Positions 15,716-27,234 of a stretch of 35,926 bases of DNA are shown one piece after another. This stretch comes from RBG-16-66-20 sp036560705 (GTDB lineage: Bacteria > Pseudomonadota > Gammaproteobacteria > Burkholderiales > SG8-39). Every line of letters starts with the position of its first letter. Positions within the stretch are counted from its first letter, which is position 1. A program made the translations under genes and the position numbers. The stretch lies in NCBI GenBank assembly GCA_036560705.1, contig DATBQR010000087.1, forward strand, positions 1 through 35,926, read 5' to 3'. The notes under the pieces are model-generated. The model was not told where the DNA came from. It made no database searches and worked only from the letters and a program-made list of their open reading frames with translations.

Positions 15716-16999
15716 CTAGCCGTGGGATATGTCGGCGAGAGCCTGGAAGTAGGCCGGGAAGGTCTTCGCCACGCAGCCGGGGTCGTTGATGGTGACCGGC
15801 ACCCCGCCCAGCGCGGCGAGCGAAAAGCACATGGCGATGCGGTGATCGTCGTAGGTATCGATGGCGGCGCCCGCAGTCAGCCTGGCGGGCGGATCGATCT
15901 TCAGGAAATCGGGGCCCTCGACGACGGTGGCGCCGAGCTTGCGCAATTCCGCCGCCATCGCGGTGAGGCGGTCGGTCTCCTTCACCTGCCAGCTGCCGAT
16001 GTTGCGGATGACGCTTTGGCCCTCCGCGAACAGCGCCGTCACCGCCGCGGTCATCGCGGCGTCCGGAATGTGGTTCAGGTCCATGTCAACCGGCTTCAAC
16101 TTCCCCGCCGAGGAAACCTCGATCCAGTCGGCGCCGAAGTCGACCTTCGCGCCCATCTTCTCCAGCACTTCGGCGAAGCGGATGTCGCCCTGGATGCTGT
16201 CGCGCCCGACGCCGGTCACGCGCACCGGCCCGCCGGCGATGGCGCCCGCGGCGAGGAAGTAGGAAGCCGAGGACGCATCGCCTTCCACCTGAATCTGCTC
16301 CGGGGCGACGTAGGCGTAGCCGGGCACGTCGAAAGAGCGCCAGCCGTTGACGCTCACCTCGACGCCGAACTTGCGCATCATGTTCAGGGTGATCGTCACG
16401 TAGGGCTTGGAGATGAGTTCGCCTTCGACCTCGATCGAGCCGCCGCCCGCCAGCGGCAGCGCGATCAGGAGGGCGCTCAGGTATTGCGAGGACACCTCGC
16501 CGCGTATCTTCACGTGGCCCTTGACGGCGATGTTGCCCGGGTGGATCGCCAGCGGCGGGAAGCCTTCCTTGCCGACGTAGTCGATATTCGCGCCGATGCC
16601 GCGCAACGGCCCCACCAGGTCGCGGATCGGCCGCTCGTGCATGCGCGGCACGCCGGAGAGCCGGTACTCGCCGCCCGAGAGCGCTAGCACCGCGGTCAGC
16701 GGCCGGAACGCGGTGCCCGCGTTGCCGAGGAACAGGTCCATTTTCTTCTTCGGGATGCCGCCCGCGCCGGCCACCACCAGCCGGGAGAAATCCCGGGTGT
16801 CGATGGCGATGTCGAGCTTCATCAGCGCATCCAGCATCACCCGCGTGTCGTCGGCGTCCAGCAGGTCGCAGACCTGCGTCTTGCCCTTGGCGAGCGCCGC
16901 CAACAGCAGCACGCGGTTGGAGATGCTTTTCGAGCCCGGCAGACGGACCGTTCCTTCGGCGCGGCGGATCGGCGCCAGGGCGAGCGACTTCACTTTCAT
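15716..16999 (-). CDS. aroA: 3-phosphoshikimate 1-carboxyvinyltransferase (EPSP synthase)
   Basis: This 427-residue enzyme condenses shikimate-3-phosphate with phosphoenolpyruvate, the sixth step of the shikimate pathway and the target of glyphosate. LPGSKSISNRVLLLAALAKG holds the PEP and S3P contacts. LFLGNAGTAFRPLTAVLAL is the class I (glyphosate-sensitive type) loop. SSASYFLAAGAI and YDDHRIAMCFSLAAL are the remaining signatures. Its ATG overlaps the tyrA stop as ATGA, indicating translational coupling. Neighbours pheA, hisC and tyrA take the product chorismate onward. Confidence 0.96.
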   Translation of the reverse strand: MKVKSLALAPIRRAEGTVRLPGSKSISNRVLLLAALAKGKTQVCDLLDADDTRVMLDALMKLDIAIDTRDFSRLVVAGAGGIPKKKMDLFLGNAGTAFRPLTAVLALSGGEYRLSGVPRMHERPIRDLVGPLRGIGANIDYVGKEGFPPLAIHPGNIAVKGHVKIRGEVSSQYLSALLIALPLAGGGSIEVEGELISKPYVTITLNMMRKFGVEVSVNGWRSFDVPGYAYVAPEQIQVEGDASSASYFLAAGAIAGGPVRVTGVGRDSIQGDIRFAEVLEKMGAKVDFGADWIEVSSAGKLKPVDMDLNHIPDAAMTAAVTALFAEGQSVIRNIGSWQVKETDRLTAMAAELRKLGATVVEGPDFLKIDPPARLTAGAAIDTYDDHRIAMCFSLAALGGVPVTINDPGCVAKTFPAYFQALADISHG

Positions 17000-17868
17000 T
17001 CGTACTCGCCGTTCAGCCAGCGCTCGCGCGCCGAGCGCGCGTCGGCGAACAGCTTCTCGAGAGCCGGGGCATCGGCGGTTTCGAGCATTCGGCCCAGCTC
17101 TTTCAATTTTTTTTCATACGAATGCAGTTCATGCAAAAGGCGGTCGCGATTCGCCACGCAGATGTCCCGCCACATCTCCGGATCGCTGGAGGCGATGCGC
17201 GTGAAATCCCGAAAGCCGCCCGCCGCGTAGCCGAACAGCCTGGCGGCATCGGCGCGCGCGCCCAGGTCGCTCACCAGAGCGAAGGCAAGCAGGTGCGGCA
17301 GGTGGCTGACCGCCGCGAACACCTCGTCGTGCTCTTGCGGCGTCATGCGCGACACGCGCGCACCGATGGCGGTCCAGAGGGCGGCCAGGGTTTCGACATC
17401 TTCCTTTTTGTTTTCCTCCAGCGGAGTAAGAACCAGGCGGCGATCCCGGAACAGATCGGCGCTCGCGGCGGCGGCGCCGCTTTTTTCGGCGCCGGCGATC
17501 GGATGCGCGGGCACGAACCGGGCGATCCTGCCGCCCAGGTTCCGCCTTGCGGCGGCGACCACGTCGCGCTTGGTGCTGCCGGCGTCCATGACGAGCGCAT
17601 CGGACTTCAGATTCGCGCCTATGGCGAGGAAGATTTTCTCGAACTGGGCGACCGGAGCCGCAACCAGCACCAGATCCGCGTCCAGCACGGCCTTTGCCGC
17701 GTCCGCCTCGAAGGAATCGATGGCGCCGCGCGCCAGGGCGGTCCTCAGATTTGCCGCGCTGCGCCCCACTCCGACCACATGGCCGCAGCGCTTCGCGTCC
17801 TTCAGCGCCAGCGCGAACGAACCGCCGATGAGCCCGACGCCGATGACGGCGACCTTTTCGTAGAACAT
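16996..17868 (-). CDS. tyrA: Prephenate (or arogenate) dehydrogenase
   Basis: This 290-residue NAD(P)-dependent enzyme oxidatively decarboxylates prephenate toward tyrosine. The N-terminal Rossmann motif is VAVIGVGLIGGSFALAL. VLVAAPVAQFEKIF, VMDAGSTKRDVV and RFVPAHPIAGAEKSG (with the substrate His) are TyrA signatures, and QEHDEVFAAVSHLPHLLAFA is the dimer-helix motif. It has no fused chorismate mutase, which here sits on PheA. The gap to hisC is seven bases, and it overlaps aroA by four. The choice between prephenate and arogenate cannot be made by eye. Confidence 0.94.
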   Translation of the reverse strand: MFYEKVAVIGVGLIGGSFALALKDAKRCGHVVGVGRSAANLRTALARGAIDSFEADAAKAVLDADLVLVAAPVAQFEKIFLAIGANLKSDALVMDAGSTKRDVVAAARRNLGGRIARFVPAHPIAGAEKSGAAAASADLFRDRRLVLTPLEENKKEDVETLAALWTAIGARVSRMTPQEHDEVFAAVSHLPHLLAFALVSDLGARADAARLFGYAAGGFRDFTRIASSDPEMWRDICVANRDRLLHELHSYEKKLKELGRMLETADAPALEKLFADARSARERWLNGEYE

Positions 17869-17875
17869 CGTTCCT

Positions 17876-18988
17876 TTACGCTTCCTTCAGGCTGGCGCCC
17901 AGCGCGGACAGGAACCGCTCGTTCTCCTGGGCGGTGCCGATGGTGACGCGCAGGTGCTCGGGCAGCTGGTAGCCGCCGCCCACCGGGCGCACGATCACGC
18001 CGCGCTTGAGCAGGCGCCGGTAGATCTCGTTCGCCTTGCCGACGCGCACGGTGATGAAGTTGCCGTGAGAGGGGATCCATTCGAGCCCAAGGCGCTTCGC
18101 GCCCTCCTCGATCTGGCGCATGCCCTGCAGGTTGTCCGCAAAGCTGCGCGCGACGAATTCCATGTCGTCCAGCGCCGCGGTCGCCGCGGCGAGCGCCACG
18201 CTGTTGACGTTGAACGGCTGGCGCACGCGATTCATGATGTCCGCCACCGACGGGTGCGCGAACGCGTAGCCGACGCGCAGCCCCGCGAGGCCATAGGCCT
18301 TGGAAAAAGTGCGCGTGACGACGAGATTGGGATGGCGCCTGAGCCATTTCACCGTCTCGGACTTGAGCTCCGGGGTCAGGTATTCGTTGTAGGCCTCGTC
18401 GATCACCACGATGACCCGCTCCGGCACGCGCTTGAGGAAGGCTTCCAGCGCCTCGGCGCGCAGCATGGTGCCGGTGGGGTTGTTCGGGTTCGCCACCCAC
18501 ACCACGTAGGTCTCGTCGTCGATCGCCGCCGCCATCGCCTCCAGGTCGTGGCCGAAATTCTTCGCCGGCACGGCGATGCCGCGCGCGCCGCGCGCCTGGG
18601 TGGCGAGCGGATACACCGCGAAGCAGTGCTGCGAGTAGACCGAGGAGCGGCCGGGCCCGAGGAAGGCGAGCGCGATCAGCTCCAGCACGTCGTTGGAACC
18701 GTTGCCGAGCACGATCGCGCCCATGTCGACGCCGTAGCGGCGCGACAGTGCGGTTTTCAGATCGTGGCCGTTGCCATCCGGGTAGCGCGCGACGTCGGCG
18801 ATCGCGGCTTCGATCGCCGCGCGCGTGCGGGGGCCGATGCCGCGCGGGTTTTCGTTCGAGGCGAGCTTGATGATGCTCTCCTCCTTCAAGCCGAACTCCC
18901 GCGCCAGCTCCGCGATCGGCTTGCCGGGCTGGTAAGGCGCGATCGAGCGCACGTAGGACGGGGACAGTTCGCAGGGATCGATGACCAT
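17876..18988 (-). CDS. hisC: Histidinol-phosphate aminotransferase (likely aromatic aminotransferase role)
   Basis: This 370-residue PLP aminotransferase is of fold type I. ASNENPRGIGPRTRAAI is near the N-terminus, WVANPNNPTGT binds PLP, VIVVIDEAYNEY is the Asp-containing strand, and TRTFSKAYGLAGLRVGYA carries the PLP lysine. C-terminal arginines appear in HLRVTIGTAQENERFL. HisC2-type copies placed between pheA and tyrA are common in betaproteobacteria. They are thought to supply the aromatic transamination step as well as, or instead of, histidinol-phosphate turnover. That role is inferred from context. The gaps to its neighbours are 11 and 7 bases. Confidence 0.93.
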   Translation of the reverse strand: MVIDPCELSPSYVRSIAPYQPGKPIAELAREFGLKEESIIKLASNENPRGIGPRTRAAIEAAIADVARYPDGNGHDLKTALSRRYGVDMGAIVLGNGSNDVLELIALAFLGPGRSSVYSQHCFAVYPLATQARGARGIAVPAKNFGHDLEAMAAAIDDETYVVWVANPNNPTGTMLRAEALEAFLKRVPERVIVVIDEAYNEYLTPELKSETVKWLRRHPNLVVTRTFSKAYGLAGLRVGYAFAHPSVADIMNRVRQPFNVNSVALAAATAALDDMEFVARSFADNLQGMRQIEEGAKRLGLEWIPSHGNFITVRVGKANEIYRRLLKRGVIVRPVGGGYQLPEHLRVTIGTAQENERFLSALGASLKEA

Positions 18989-18999
18989 GCCGTTGTTTC

Positions 19000-20085
19000 C
19001 TAGGAAACCGCTACGGGATAGGAGCCGAGGACCTTGAAGAAGGGCGCGCGCTGCTTCAGTTCACCGATGGCGGCAGCGACCCTGGCGTCGTTCTGGTGCC
19101 CTTCCACGTCGATGAAGAACACGTATTCCCAGCGCGCCGAGCGCGCCTTCGCGGGACGCGATTCGATGCGCGACATGCTGACGCCGTTCGCCGCCAGCGG
19201 CGAGAGCAGCGCGTGCACCGAGCCGGGCTTGTTTTCCGCCGACATCACCAGCGAGGTGCGGTCCTTGCCGGTGGGCGCCGGGTCGACCTGGCCGAGCACC
19301 AGGAAGCGCGTGGTGTTGTTCGGGTCGTCCTCGATGCCGCGCCCGAGCACTTTCAGCTTGTAGAGCGCCGCGGCCGACTCCCCGGCGATCGCCGCCGCGC
19401 CTTTTTCCTTCGCTGCGCGCTTCGCCGCCTCGGCGTTCGAGCCGACCTGGATGCGCTCGGCGCGCGGCAGGTTCTGGTTGAGCCAGCCGTTGCACTGCGC
19501 CAGCGACTGGGCATGTGAGTAGACCTTGCTTACTTCCTTCAGGCCTTTCATGCCGGAAAGCAAATTCTGCTTGACCCTCAATTCGATCTCGCCGCAGATG
19601 CGCAGCGGCGTCGTCAGCAGCAGGTCGAGCGTGCGCCCGACCACGCCGTCGGTGGAATTCTCCGCCGGCACCACCGCGAACTGGCTTGCGCCAGACTCGG
19701 CGCGGCGGAACACTTCATCGATGGACGCCGCCGGCTCGGCCGCGACCGCCTGGCCGAACTGCCTGCGCACCGCCTGCTCGCTGAAGGTGCCCTGCGGGCC
19801 GAGGTAGGCGACGCGGATGTCCTGTTCCAGCGCCCGGCAGGCGGAAATGATTTCGCGGAACACGGCGATCGCCGCGTCGGCCGGCAACGAACCCTTGCCT
19901 GCCGCCGTGCCGGATGCAATGCGGCGCAGGATCTCGCTCTCGCGCTCCGGGCGGTAGGCGGGCGCCTTCCCCTTCATTTCACCAACCTTGCGCACCACCG
20001 CGGCGCGCCGGTTGAGCAGCGCGAGCAGCTCGGCGTCGAGCGCATCGATCTCGACGCGCAGCTTTTTTATGTCCTTCTCGCTCAT
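19000..20085 (-). CDS. pheA: Bifunctional chorismate mutase/prephenate dehydratase (P-protein)
   Basis: The 361-residue protein has three parts. A chorismate mutase AroQ domain spans about residues 1-90 (LRVEIDALDAELLALLNRRA). The prephenate dehydratase domain starts at RVAYLGPQGTFSEQAV and contains VVPAENSTDGVVGRTLDLLL, with the catalytic TRFLVLG motif later. A C-terminal ACT domain (SLVMSAENKPGSVHALLSPL and the phenylalanine-binding SRIESRPAK) gives feedback inhibition by phenylalanine. It converts chorismate to phenylpyruvate. It lies nine bases after serA and 11 before hisC. Confidence 0.96.
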   Translation of the reverse strand: MSEKDIKKLRVEIDALDAELLALLNRRAAVVRKVGEMKGKAPAYRPERESEILRRIASGTAAGKGSLPADAAIAVFREIISACRALEQDIRVAYLGPQGTFSEQAVRRQFGQAVAAEPAASIDEVFRRAESGASQFAVVPAENSTDGVVGRTLDLLLTTPLRICGEIELRVKQNLLSGMKGLKEVSKVYSHAQSLAQCNGWLNQNLPRAERIQVGSNAEAAKRAAKEKGAAAIAGESAAALYKLKVLGRGIEDDPNNTTRFLVLGQVDPAPTGKDRTSLVMSAENKPGSVHALLSPLAANGVSMSRIESRPAKARSARWEYVFFIDVEGHQNDARVAAAIGELKQRAPFFKVLGSYPVAVS

Positions 20086-20094
20086 GGGCCCGGG

Positions 20095-21288
20095 TTATCC
20101 CTCTACCGGCAGGTATCGGACGGCGAGCACGCCCTTGATCGCGCACAGTTCCCTGATCGCGGCCTCGGGCACCGGGCTGTCCACGTCGACCAGCGTGTAG
20201 GCCATCTCGCCCCGCGACTTGTTCAGCATGTTGTGGATGTTGATCTTGCGGCTGCCCATCGCGTTGGAGATGCTCGCGAGCATGTTCGGCACGTTGGCAT
20301 TGGCGATGGCGAGGCGGTACGGCGACTCGCGCGGCATCTGCGCATTGGGGAAATTCACCGCGTTCTCCATGCTGCCGTGCATCACGTACTCGCGCACCTG
20401 GTCGGCCACCATCACCGCGCAGTTGTCTTCCGCCTCGCTGGTGGAGGCGCCCAGGTGCGGCAGCGCCACCACGCCGGGCTTGCCGATCAGTTCGGCGGAG
20501 GGAAAATCGGTGACGTAGCAGCGCAGTTTCTTCGACGAAAGCGCCTTGAGCACCGCCCCGTCGTCCACCACGCCGTCGCGCGAGAAATTGAGCAGCACCG
20601 CGCCCGGCTTCATCTGGGCGAGGTTCTTCGCGTTCACGAGATTGCGGGTCTTCTCCACCAGCGGCACGTGCAGCGTGACGAAGTCGCTCGCCTTGAGCAG
20701 CTCGTCCGCCGAATTCGCCTTGCGCACCTGCGCAGGCAGGCTCCAGGCCGCATCCACCGTGATCTCCGGGTCGTAGCCCAGCACGTTCATGCCGAGGCGG
20801 ATGGCGGCATCGGCCACCAGGCTGCCGATCTTGCCCAGGCCGATCACGCCCAGCGTGTGGCCGGGAAGTTCGACGCCAGCATAGGCTTTCTTGCCGCCCT
20901 CCACCTTCTTCTCCAGGTCTTTTTCTTTTGCATCCAGATTGCGGACAAATTCCAGGGCGGGAGCCAGGTTCCTCGCGGCGATCAGCATCCCCGCCACCAC
21001 CAGCTCCTTCACCGCGTTGGCGTTCGCGCCCGGCGCGTTGAACACCGGCACTCCCATCTTCGACAGTTCCGGCACCGGGATGTTGTTGACGCCGGCGCCG
21101 GCGCGCCCCACCGCCTTGAGGTTGGCGTCGAATTTCATGCCGTGCATGTCGGCCGAGCGCACCAGGATCACGTCGGGCGCCCTCGACTCCCTGACCACCT
21201 CGAAACGTTCCGCCGGCAGGCGCTGCAGGCCCACCTGCGCGATCGGGTTCAGCACCAGCACTTCGAGTTTTTTTCCGGACTTAGCCAC
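20095..21288 (-). CDS. serA: D-3-phosphoglycerate dehydrogenase (compact, ACT-containing)
   Basis: This 397-residue NAD-dependent enzyme commits 3-phosphoglycerate to serine. The nucleotide-binding motif is GVIGLGKIGSLVADAAIRLG. Catalytic residues are likely Arg in LLNFSRDGVVDD, Glu in YVTDFPSAELIG and His in ALPHLGASTSEAE. A C-terminal ACT domain (about residues 320-397, NVPNMLASISNAMG to VLAVRYLPVEG) is present for serine feedback. SRDG and YVTDFPS replace the usual ARG and DVFxxEP texts, so this is a distinct SerA branch. Its start overlaps serC by eight bases, which puts two consecutive serine-pathway enzymes in one coupled unit. Confidence 0.93.
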   Translation of the reverse strand: MAKSGKKLEVLVLNPIAQVGLQRLPAERFEVVRESRAPDVILVRSADMHGMKFDANLKAVGRAGAGVNNIPVPELSKMGVPVFNAPGANANAVKELVVAGMLIAARNLAPALEFVRNLDAKEKDLEKKVEGGKKAYAGVELPGHTLGVIGLGKIGSLVADAAIRLGMNVLGYDPEITVDAAWSLPAQVRKANSADELLKASDFVTLHVPLVEKTRNLVNAKNLAQMKPGAVLLNFSRDGVVDDGAVLKALSSKKLRCYVTDFPSAELIGKPGVVALPHLGASTSEAEDNCAVMVADQVREYVMHGSMENAVNFPNAQMPRESPYRLAIANANVPNMLASISNAMGSRKINIHNMLNKSRGEMAYTLVDVDSPVPEAAIRELCAIKGVLAVRYLPVEG

Positions 21289-22359
21289 GACGCGCTGCGA
21301 ACTCCTTCATGTAGGACACCAGCTGCCGGACGCCCTCGACCGGCATCGCGTTGTAGATCGACGCGCGCATGCCGCCCACCGACCGGTGCCCCTTCAGCTG
21401 CACCATGCCTTCTTTCTCGGCCCCCTTGAGGAATTCGCCGTCAAGTTTCGCGTCGGCCAGGGTGAATGGAACGTTCATGCGCGAACGGTCGGCTTTTGCC
21501 ACGGGATTGTTGTAGAAAGAACTCGAGTCCAGAAAATCATAAAGCAGCTTCGCCTTGGCGATGTTGCGCTTCTCGATCTCGGCCAGGCCGCCCAATCCCT
21601 TCAGCCACTTGAACACCAGCCCGCCGATGTAGATAGCGTAGGTCGCGGGCGTATTCAGCATCGAATCGGCGGCGGCCTGCAGCTTGTAGTCCATCACCGT
21701 GGGCGTGCCTTTCTGCGCACGGCCGAGGAGATCCTCGCGCACGATGACGATGGTGAGCCCGGCGGGCCCGAGGTTCTTCTGCGCGCCGGCGTAGATGAGG
21801 CCGAACTTCGACACGTCGAGCGGCCGCGACAGGATATGCGACGAGGCATCCGCGACGAGCGGAATGCTGCTCTTTGGAATCCAATGCGCTTCCACGCCGC
21901 CGATCGTTTCATTCGAGCAGTAGTGGAGATAGGCCGCATCGTTCCTTGTTTGAAAAGAATCCTGGGAAGGAAAATACGTAAATCCCCTGTCTTCGGAACT
22001 CGCGGCAATGTGCACGTCGCAATAGGCCTGCGCTTCCTTGACCGCCTTCTTCGACCACTCGCCGGTGACCACGTAATCGGCCTTGCCCCGGCCGGCCAGC
22101 AGGTTCATCGGGATCTGCGCGAACTGCAGCGTCGCGCCGCCCTGCAGGAACAGCACCCTGTAGCCGGAAGGGATCGCCAGCAGGTCGCGCAGGTCCTTCT
22201 CCGCCTCGGCGGCGATCGACATGAATTCCTTGCCGCGATGGCTCATCTCCATCACGCACATGCCGGTGCCGCGCCAGTCGAGCATCTCGTCGCCGGCGCG
22301 GGCGAGGACTTCCTCGGGCAGGATCGCCGGCCCCGCGCTGAAATTGATGATGCGGGACA

Positions 22360-22360
<1 letters not shown>
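21281..22360 (-). CDS. serC: Phosphoserine aminotransferase
   Basis: This 359-residue PLP enzyme converts 3-phosphohydroxypyruvate to phosphoserine, and also acts in pyridoxal phosphate synthesis. INFSAGPAILPEEVL is the N-terminal signature, and MEMSHRGKEFM and LFLQGGATLQFAQIPMNLL follow. DASSHILSRP leads to the PLP lysine in AGAQKNLGPAGLTIVIV. Its ATG shares one base with the gyrA stop (TGATG), and its end overlaps serA, so reinitiation from gyrA is likely. Confidence 0.96.
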
Positions 22361-25017
<2,657 letters not shown>

Positions 25018-25099
25018 TACGCGGCTCTTGTTCTTGGAATTTTTAGAGGCAGGGGCAGACCGTTACGGCGGCTGAAAATCGACGCAAAAATGAGTCCAA

Positions 25100-25108
25100 A
25101 TTTTATCA
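25100..25108 (-). promoter_or_regulatory. Candidate extended -10 promoter of gyrA
   Basis: On the minus strand TGATAAAAT fits an extended -10 element (TG-N-TAAAAT) in the 119-base divergent gap between gyrA and the amidohydrolase gene. It would leave a leader of about 75 bases before gyrA. No strong -35 box is seen. On the plus strand the overlapping TATCAT (25104-25109) could serve the amidohydrolase gene, making this a shared, mutually exclusive promoter region. Tentative. Confidence 0.35.
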
Positions 25109-25136
25109 TGCGCGGCATCGGAAATCGGCGCTTTTT

Positions 25137-26495
25137 ATGATTAAATTGAATGCAATTTCCGTGCACGAAAAAACACTCCTCAGCGCGCGTTGGGTCGTCC
25201 CGGTGGAGCCCGACGGCGCGGTTCTGGAAGATCATTGCGTCGCCTTGCGCGACGGCTTGATCGAGGCGGTGCTGCCGCGCGCCGCCGCCGAAGCGCGCTT
25301 TTCCTCCTATGAGAAAGTCGATCTCGGCGAGCACGCGCTGATCCCCGGGCTGGTCAACGCCCACACGCACGCCGCCATGTCGCTGATGCGCGGCATGGCC
25401 GACGACCTGCCGCTGATGCGCTGGCTGGAGGAGCACATCTGGCCGGCGGAGATGAAGCACGTGTCGCCGCAGTTCGTGAAAGACGGCACGCTGCTCGCCT
25501 GCGCCGAGATGCTGCGCGGCGGCGTCACCTGCCTGAACGACATGTACCTGTTCCCGGCGGCGGCGATCGACGCGGCGCTGGCGGCGGAGATGCGGATATC
25601 GGCCGGCATGGTGGTGTTCGAATTCCCCTCCGCCTACGGCTCCGATCCGGACGACTACCTGGCCAAGGGCCTGGCGCTGCGCGACCAGTGGCGCGAGCAC
25701 CCGATGGTTTCCTTCTGCCTGGCGCCGCACGCACCGTACACGGTGTCCGATGCGACGTTCCGCAAAATCGCCAAAATCGCCGGCGAAGTGGAGCTGCCTG
25801 TCCATATCCATTTGCACGAGACCGGCGAGGAAATCGAGCGCTCGCTTACCGAGCACGGCGTACGGCCGATCGAGCGGCTGCAGCGCCTGGGCCTGCTCGG
25901 GCCCGGCCTGATCGCGGTGCATGCGGTGCACCTGACCGACGCTGAAATCGCACTGCTCGCCAGGCACGGCGCTTCGGTCGCGCATTGCCCGTCGTCAAAT
26001 CTCAAGCTGGCCAGCGGTTTCGCGCCGGTGGCGAAAATGGCGGCCGGGGGCATCAACCTGTCGCTGGGCACCGACGGCGCGGCGAGCAACAACCGCCTCG
26101 ACATGTTCGAGGAAATGCGGCTCGCCGCGTTGCTTGCCAAGGCCGTGGCGCGCGATGCCGAGGTTCTACCCGCCCATGCTGCGCTGCGCGCAGCGACGCT
26201 GGGGGGCGCCGCCGCGCTCGGCCTGGAATCGCGCATCGGTTCCATCACCGCGGGCAAATCCGCCGACCTGACGGCAGTGCGGCTGGCGGGCCCGGACGCC
26301 GGTGCGGGGCTGATGCCGTGCTACGACCCCGTTTCACATCTCGTCTACGCCGCCGGACGGCGCGACGTAACCGACGTCTGGGTCGCCGGAAAACACCTGT
26401 TGCGTGACGGAATACTCCGGAATCCGGTATTTTCGGGCTTGGACACCCGCAGCAAGTTGTGGCAAAATGTATTAAGGGCTCCTGCAGAGTCTTGA
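25137..26495 (+). CDS. mtaD: TRZ/ATZ-family amidohydrolase, likely methylthioadenosine/S-adenosylhomocysteine deaminase
   Basis: This 452-residue metal-dependent hydrolase is of the amidohydrolase superfamily, cytosine-deaminase/TRZ branch. LIPGLVNAHTHAAMSLMRG has the metal HxH. HIHLHETGEE, AVHAVHLTD and SLGTDGAASNN supply the other metal and acid residues. WLEEHIWPAE and LAPHAPYTVSD are typical of the MTA/SAH and 5'-deoxyadenosine deaminase group. The probable reaction is deamination of 5'-methylthioadenosine or S-adenosylhomocysteine. In betaproteobacteria this gene commonly sits next to ubiG-gph, and UbiG produces S-adenosylhomocysteine, which fits the context. Substrate cannot be told from triazine hydrolases by sequence reading alone, so the symbol is provisional. 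Confidence 0.85.
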   Translation: MIKLNAISVHEKTLLSARWVVPVEPDGAVLEDHCVALRDGLIEAVLPRAAAEARFSSYEKVDLGEHALIPGLVNAHTHAAMSLMRGMADDLPLMRWLEEHIWPAEMKHVSPQFVKDGTLLACAEMLRGGVTCLNDMYLFPAAAIDAALAAEMRISAGMVVFEFPSAYGSDPDDYLAKGLALRDQWREHPMVSFCLAPHAPYTVSDATFRKIAKIAGEVELPVHIHLHETGEEIERSLTEHGVRPIERLQRLGLLGPGLIAVHAVHLTDAEIALLARHGASVAHCPSSNLKLASGFAPVAKMAAGGINLSLGTDGAASNNRLDMFEEMRLAALLAKAVARDAEVLPAHAALRAATLGGAAALGLESRIGSITAGKSADLTAVRLAGPDAGAGLMPCYDPVSHLVYAAGRRDVTDVWVAGKHLLRDGILRNPVFSGLDTRSKLWQNVLRAPAES

Positions 26496-26553
26496 TTCAA
26501 CTAAACATTCCGGAACGCTTCTACGATTCGGAAAATCCAGCGAGAGGGAACGC

Positions 26554-27183
26554 ATGAACAAGAAACTTTTGACCCCGCTTCTGATTGCCGCCTGCGCCGC
26601 GTTGTCGTTGGCGTCGTTCAGCGCCTCGGCGCAATCGACGTCGGGCTACTGGACCCAGGGCGGCACCACGGTATGGAAGAACTCCACCGGCCTGTGCTGG
26701 CGCGCAGGGTATTGGACGCCCGCGATGGCGACCACGGAATGCGATCCCGACCTGATGCCGAAGGAGATGGCCGCCCCGCCGCCCCCGCCGCCGCCCGCGC
26801 CGAAGCCTGCACCCAAGCCCGCGCCGGTCGCCGAGAAAGTGACGCTGGCCGCCGACGTGCTGTTCGACTTCGACAAGGCGGTCATCAAGCCCGCGGGCAA
26901 GGAACGGCTCGACGATCTCGCCGCCAAGGTGAAGGCCATCAACCTTGAAGTCGTGATCGCCATCGGCCACACCGACTCGATCGGCAGCGATGCCTACAAC
27001 CAGAAGCTGTCGGTGCGCCGCGCCGAGTCGGTCAAGGCTTACCTGGTGTCGAAGGGCGTGGAGCCGAACCGCATCTACACGGAAGGCAAGGGCGAGAAGC
27101 AGCCCGTGGCGAGCAACAAGACGAAGGACGGCCGCCAGAAGAACCGCCGCGTGGAGATCGAAGTCATCGGCACGCGCAAGTAA
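26554..27183 (+). CDS. ompA: OmpA-family outer-membrane protein with peptidoglycan-binding domain
   Basis: The 209-residue protein starts at ATG 26554 after GAGAGGGA. The signal peptide ends at FSASAQS (cleavage after SAQ or ASA). The short N-terminal part has two similar texts, SGYWTQGG and AGYWTPAM, and two cysteines that could form a disulfide. A Pro/Ala/Lys linker (PPPPPPPAPKPAPKPAP, about residues 74-92) leads to the OmpA C-terminal domain, with DVLFDFDKAVIKPAG, GHTDSIGSDAYNQKLSVRRA and KNRRVEIEV. The domain binds diaminopimelate through the conserved Asp and Arg. No 8-strand barrel is present, so it anchors at the outer membrane by other means. A strong terminator follows. Confidence 0.93.
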   Translation: MNKKLLTPLLIAACAALSLASFSASAQSTSGYWTQGGTTVWKNSTGLCWRAGYWTPAMATTECDPDLMPKEMAAPPPPPPPAPKPAPKPAPVAEKVTLAADVLFDFDKAVIKPAGKERLDDLAAKVKAINLEVVIAIGHTDSIGSDAYNQKLSVRRAESVKAYLVSKGVEPNRIYTEGKGEKQPVASNKTKDGRQKNRRVEIEVIGTRK

Positions 27184-27203
27184 GCGAGCCTAACCCGCTC
27201 TCG

Positions 27204-27230
27204 AAAAGCCCCGCTTCGGCGGGGCTTTTT
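27204..27230 (+). terminator. Rho-independent terminator after ompA
   Basis: AAAGCCCCGC (27205-27214), tetraloop TTCG, then GCGGGGCTTT with the T-run 27226-27230. The 10-base stem closed by UUCG is very stable. The ubiG ATG lies at 27235, only four bases after the T-run. The hairpin therefore also occupies the ubiG ribosome-binding region. Confidence 0.92.
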
Positions 27231-27234
27231 GTTT

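Noticed and set aside
26778..26830. CCG/CCC-rich repeat tract in the OmpA-like gene
   Set aside because: It encodes the usual Pro/Ala/Lys linker between the N-terminal part and the peptidoglycan-binding domain, so it is not a mobile or regulatory repeat.
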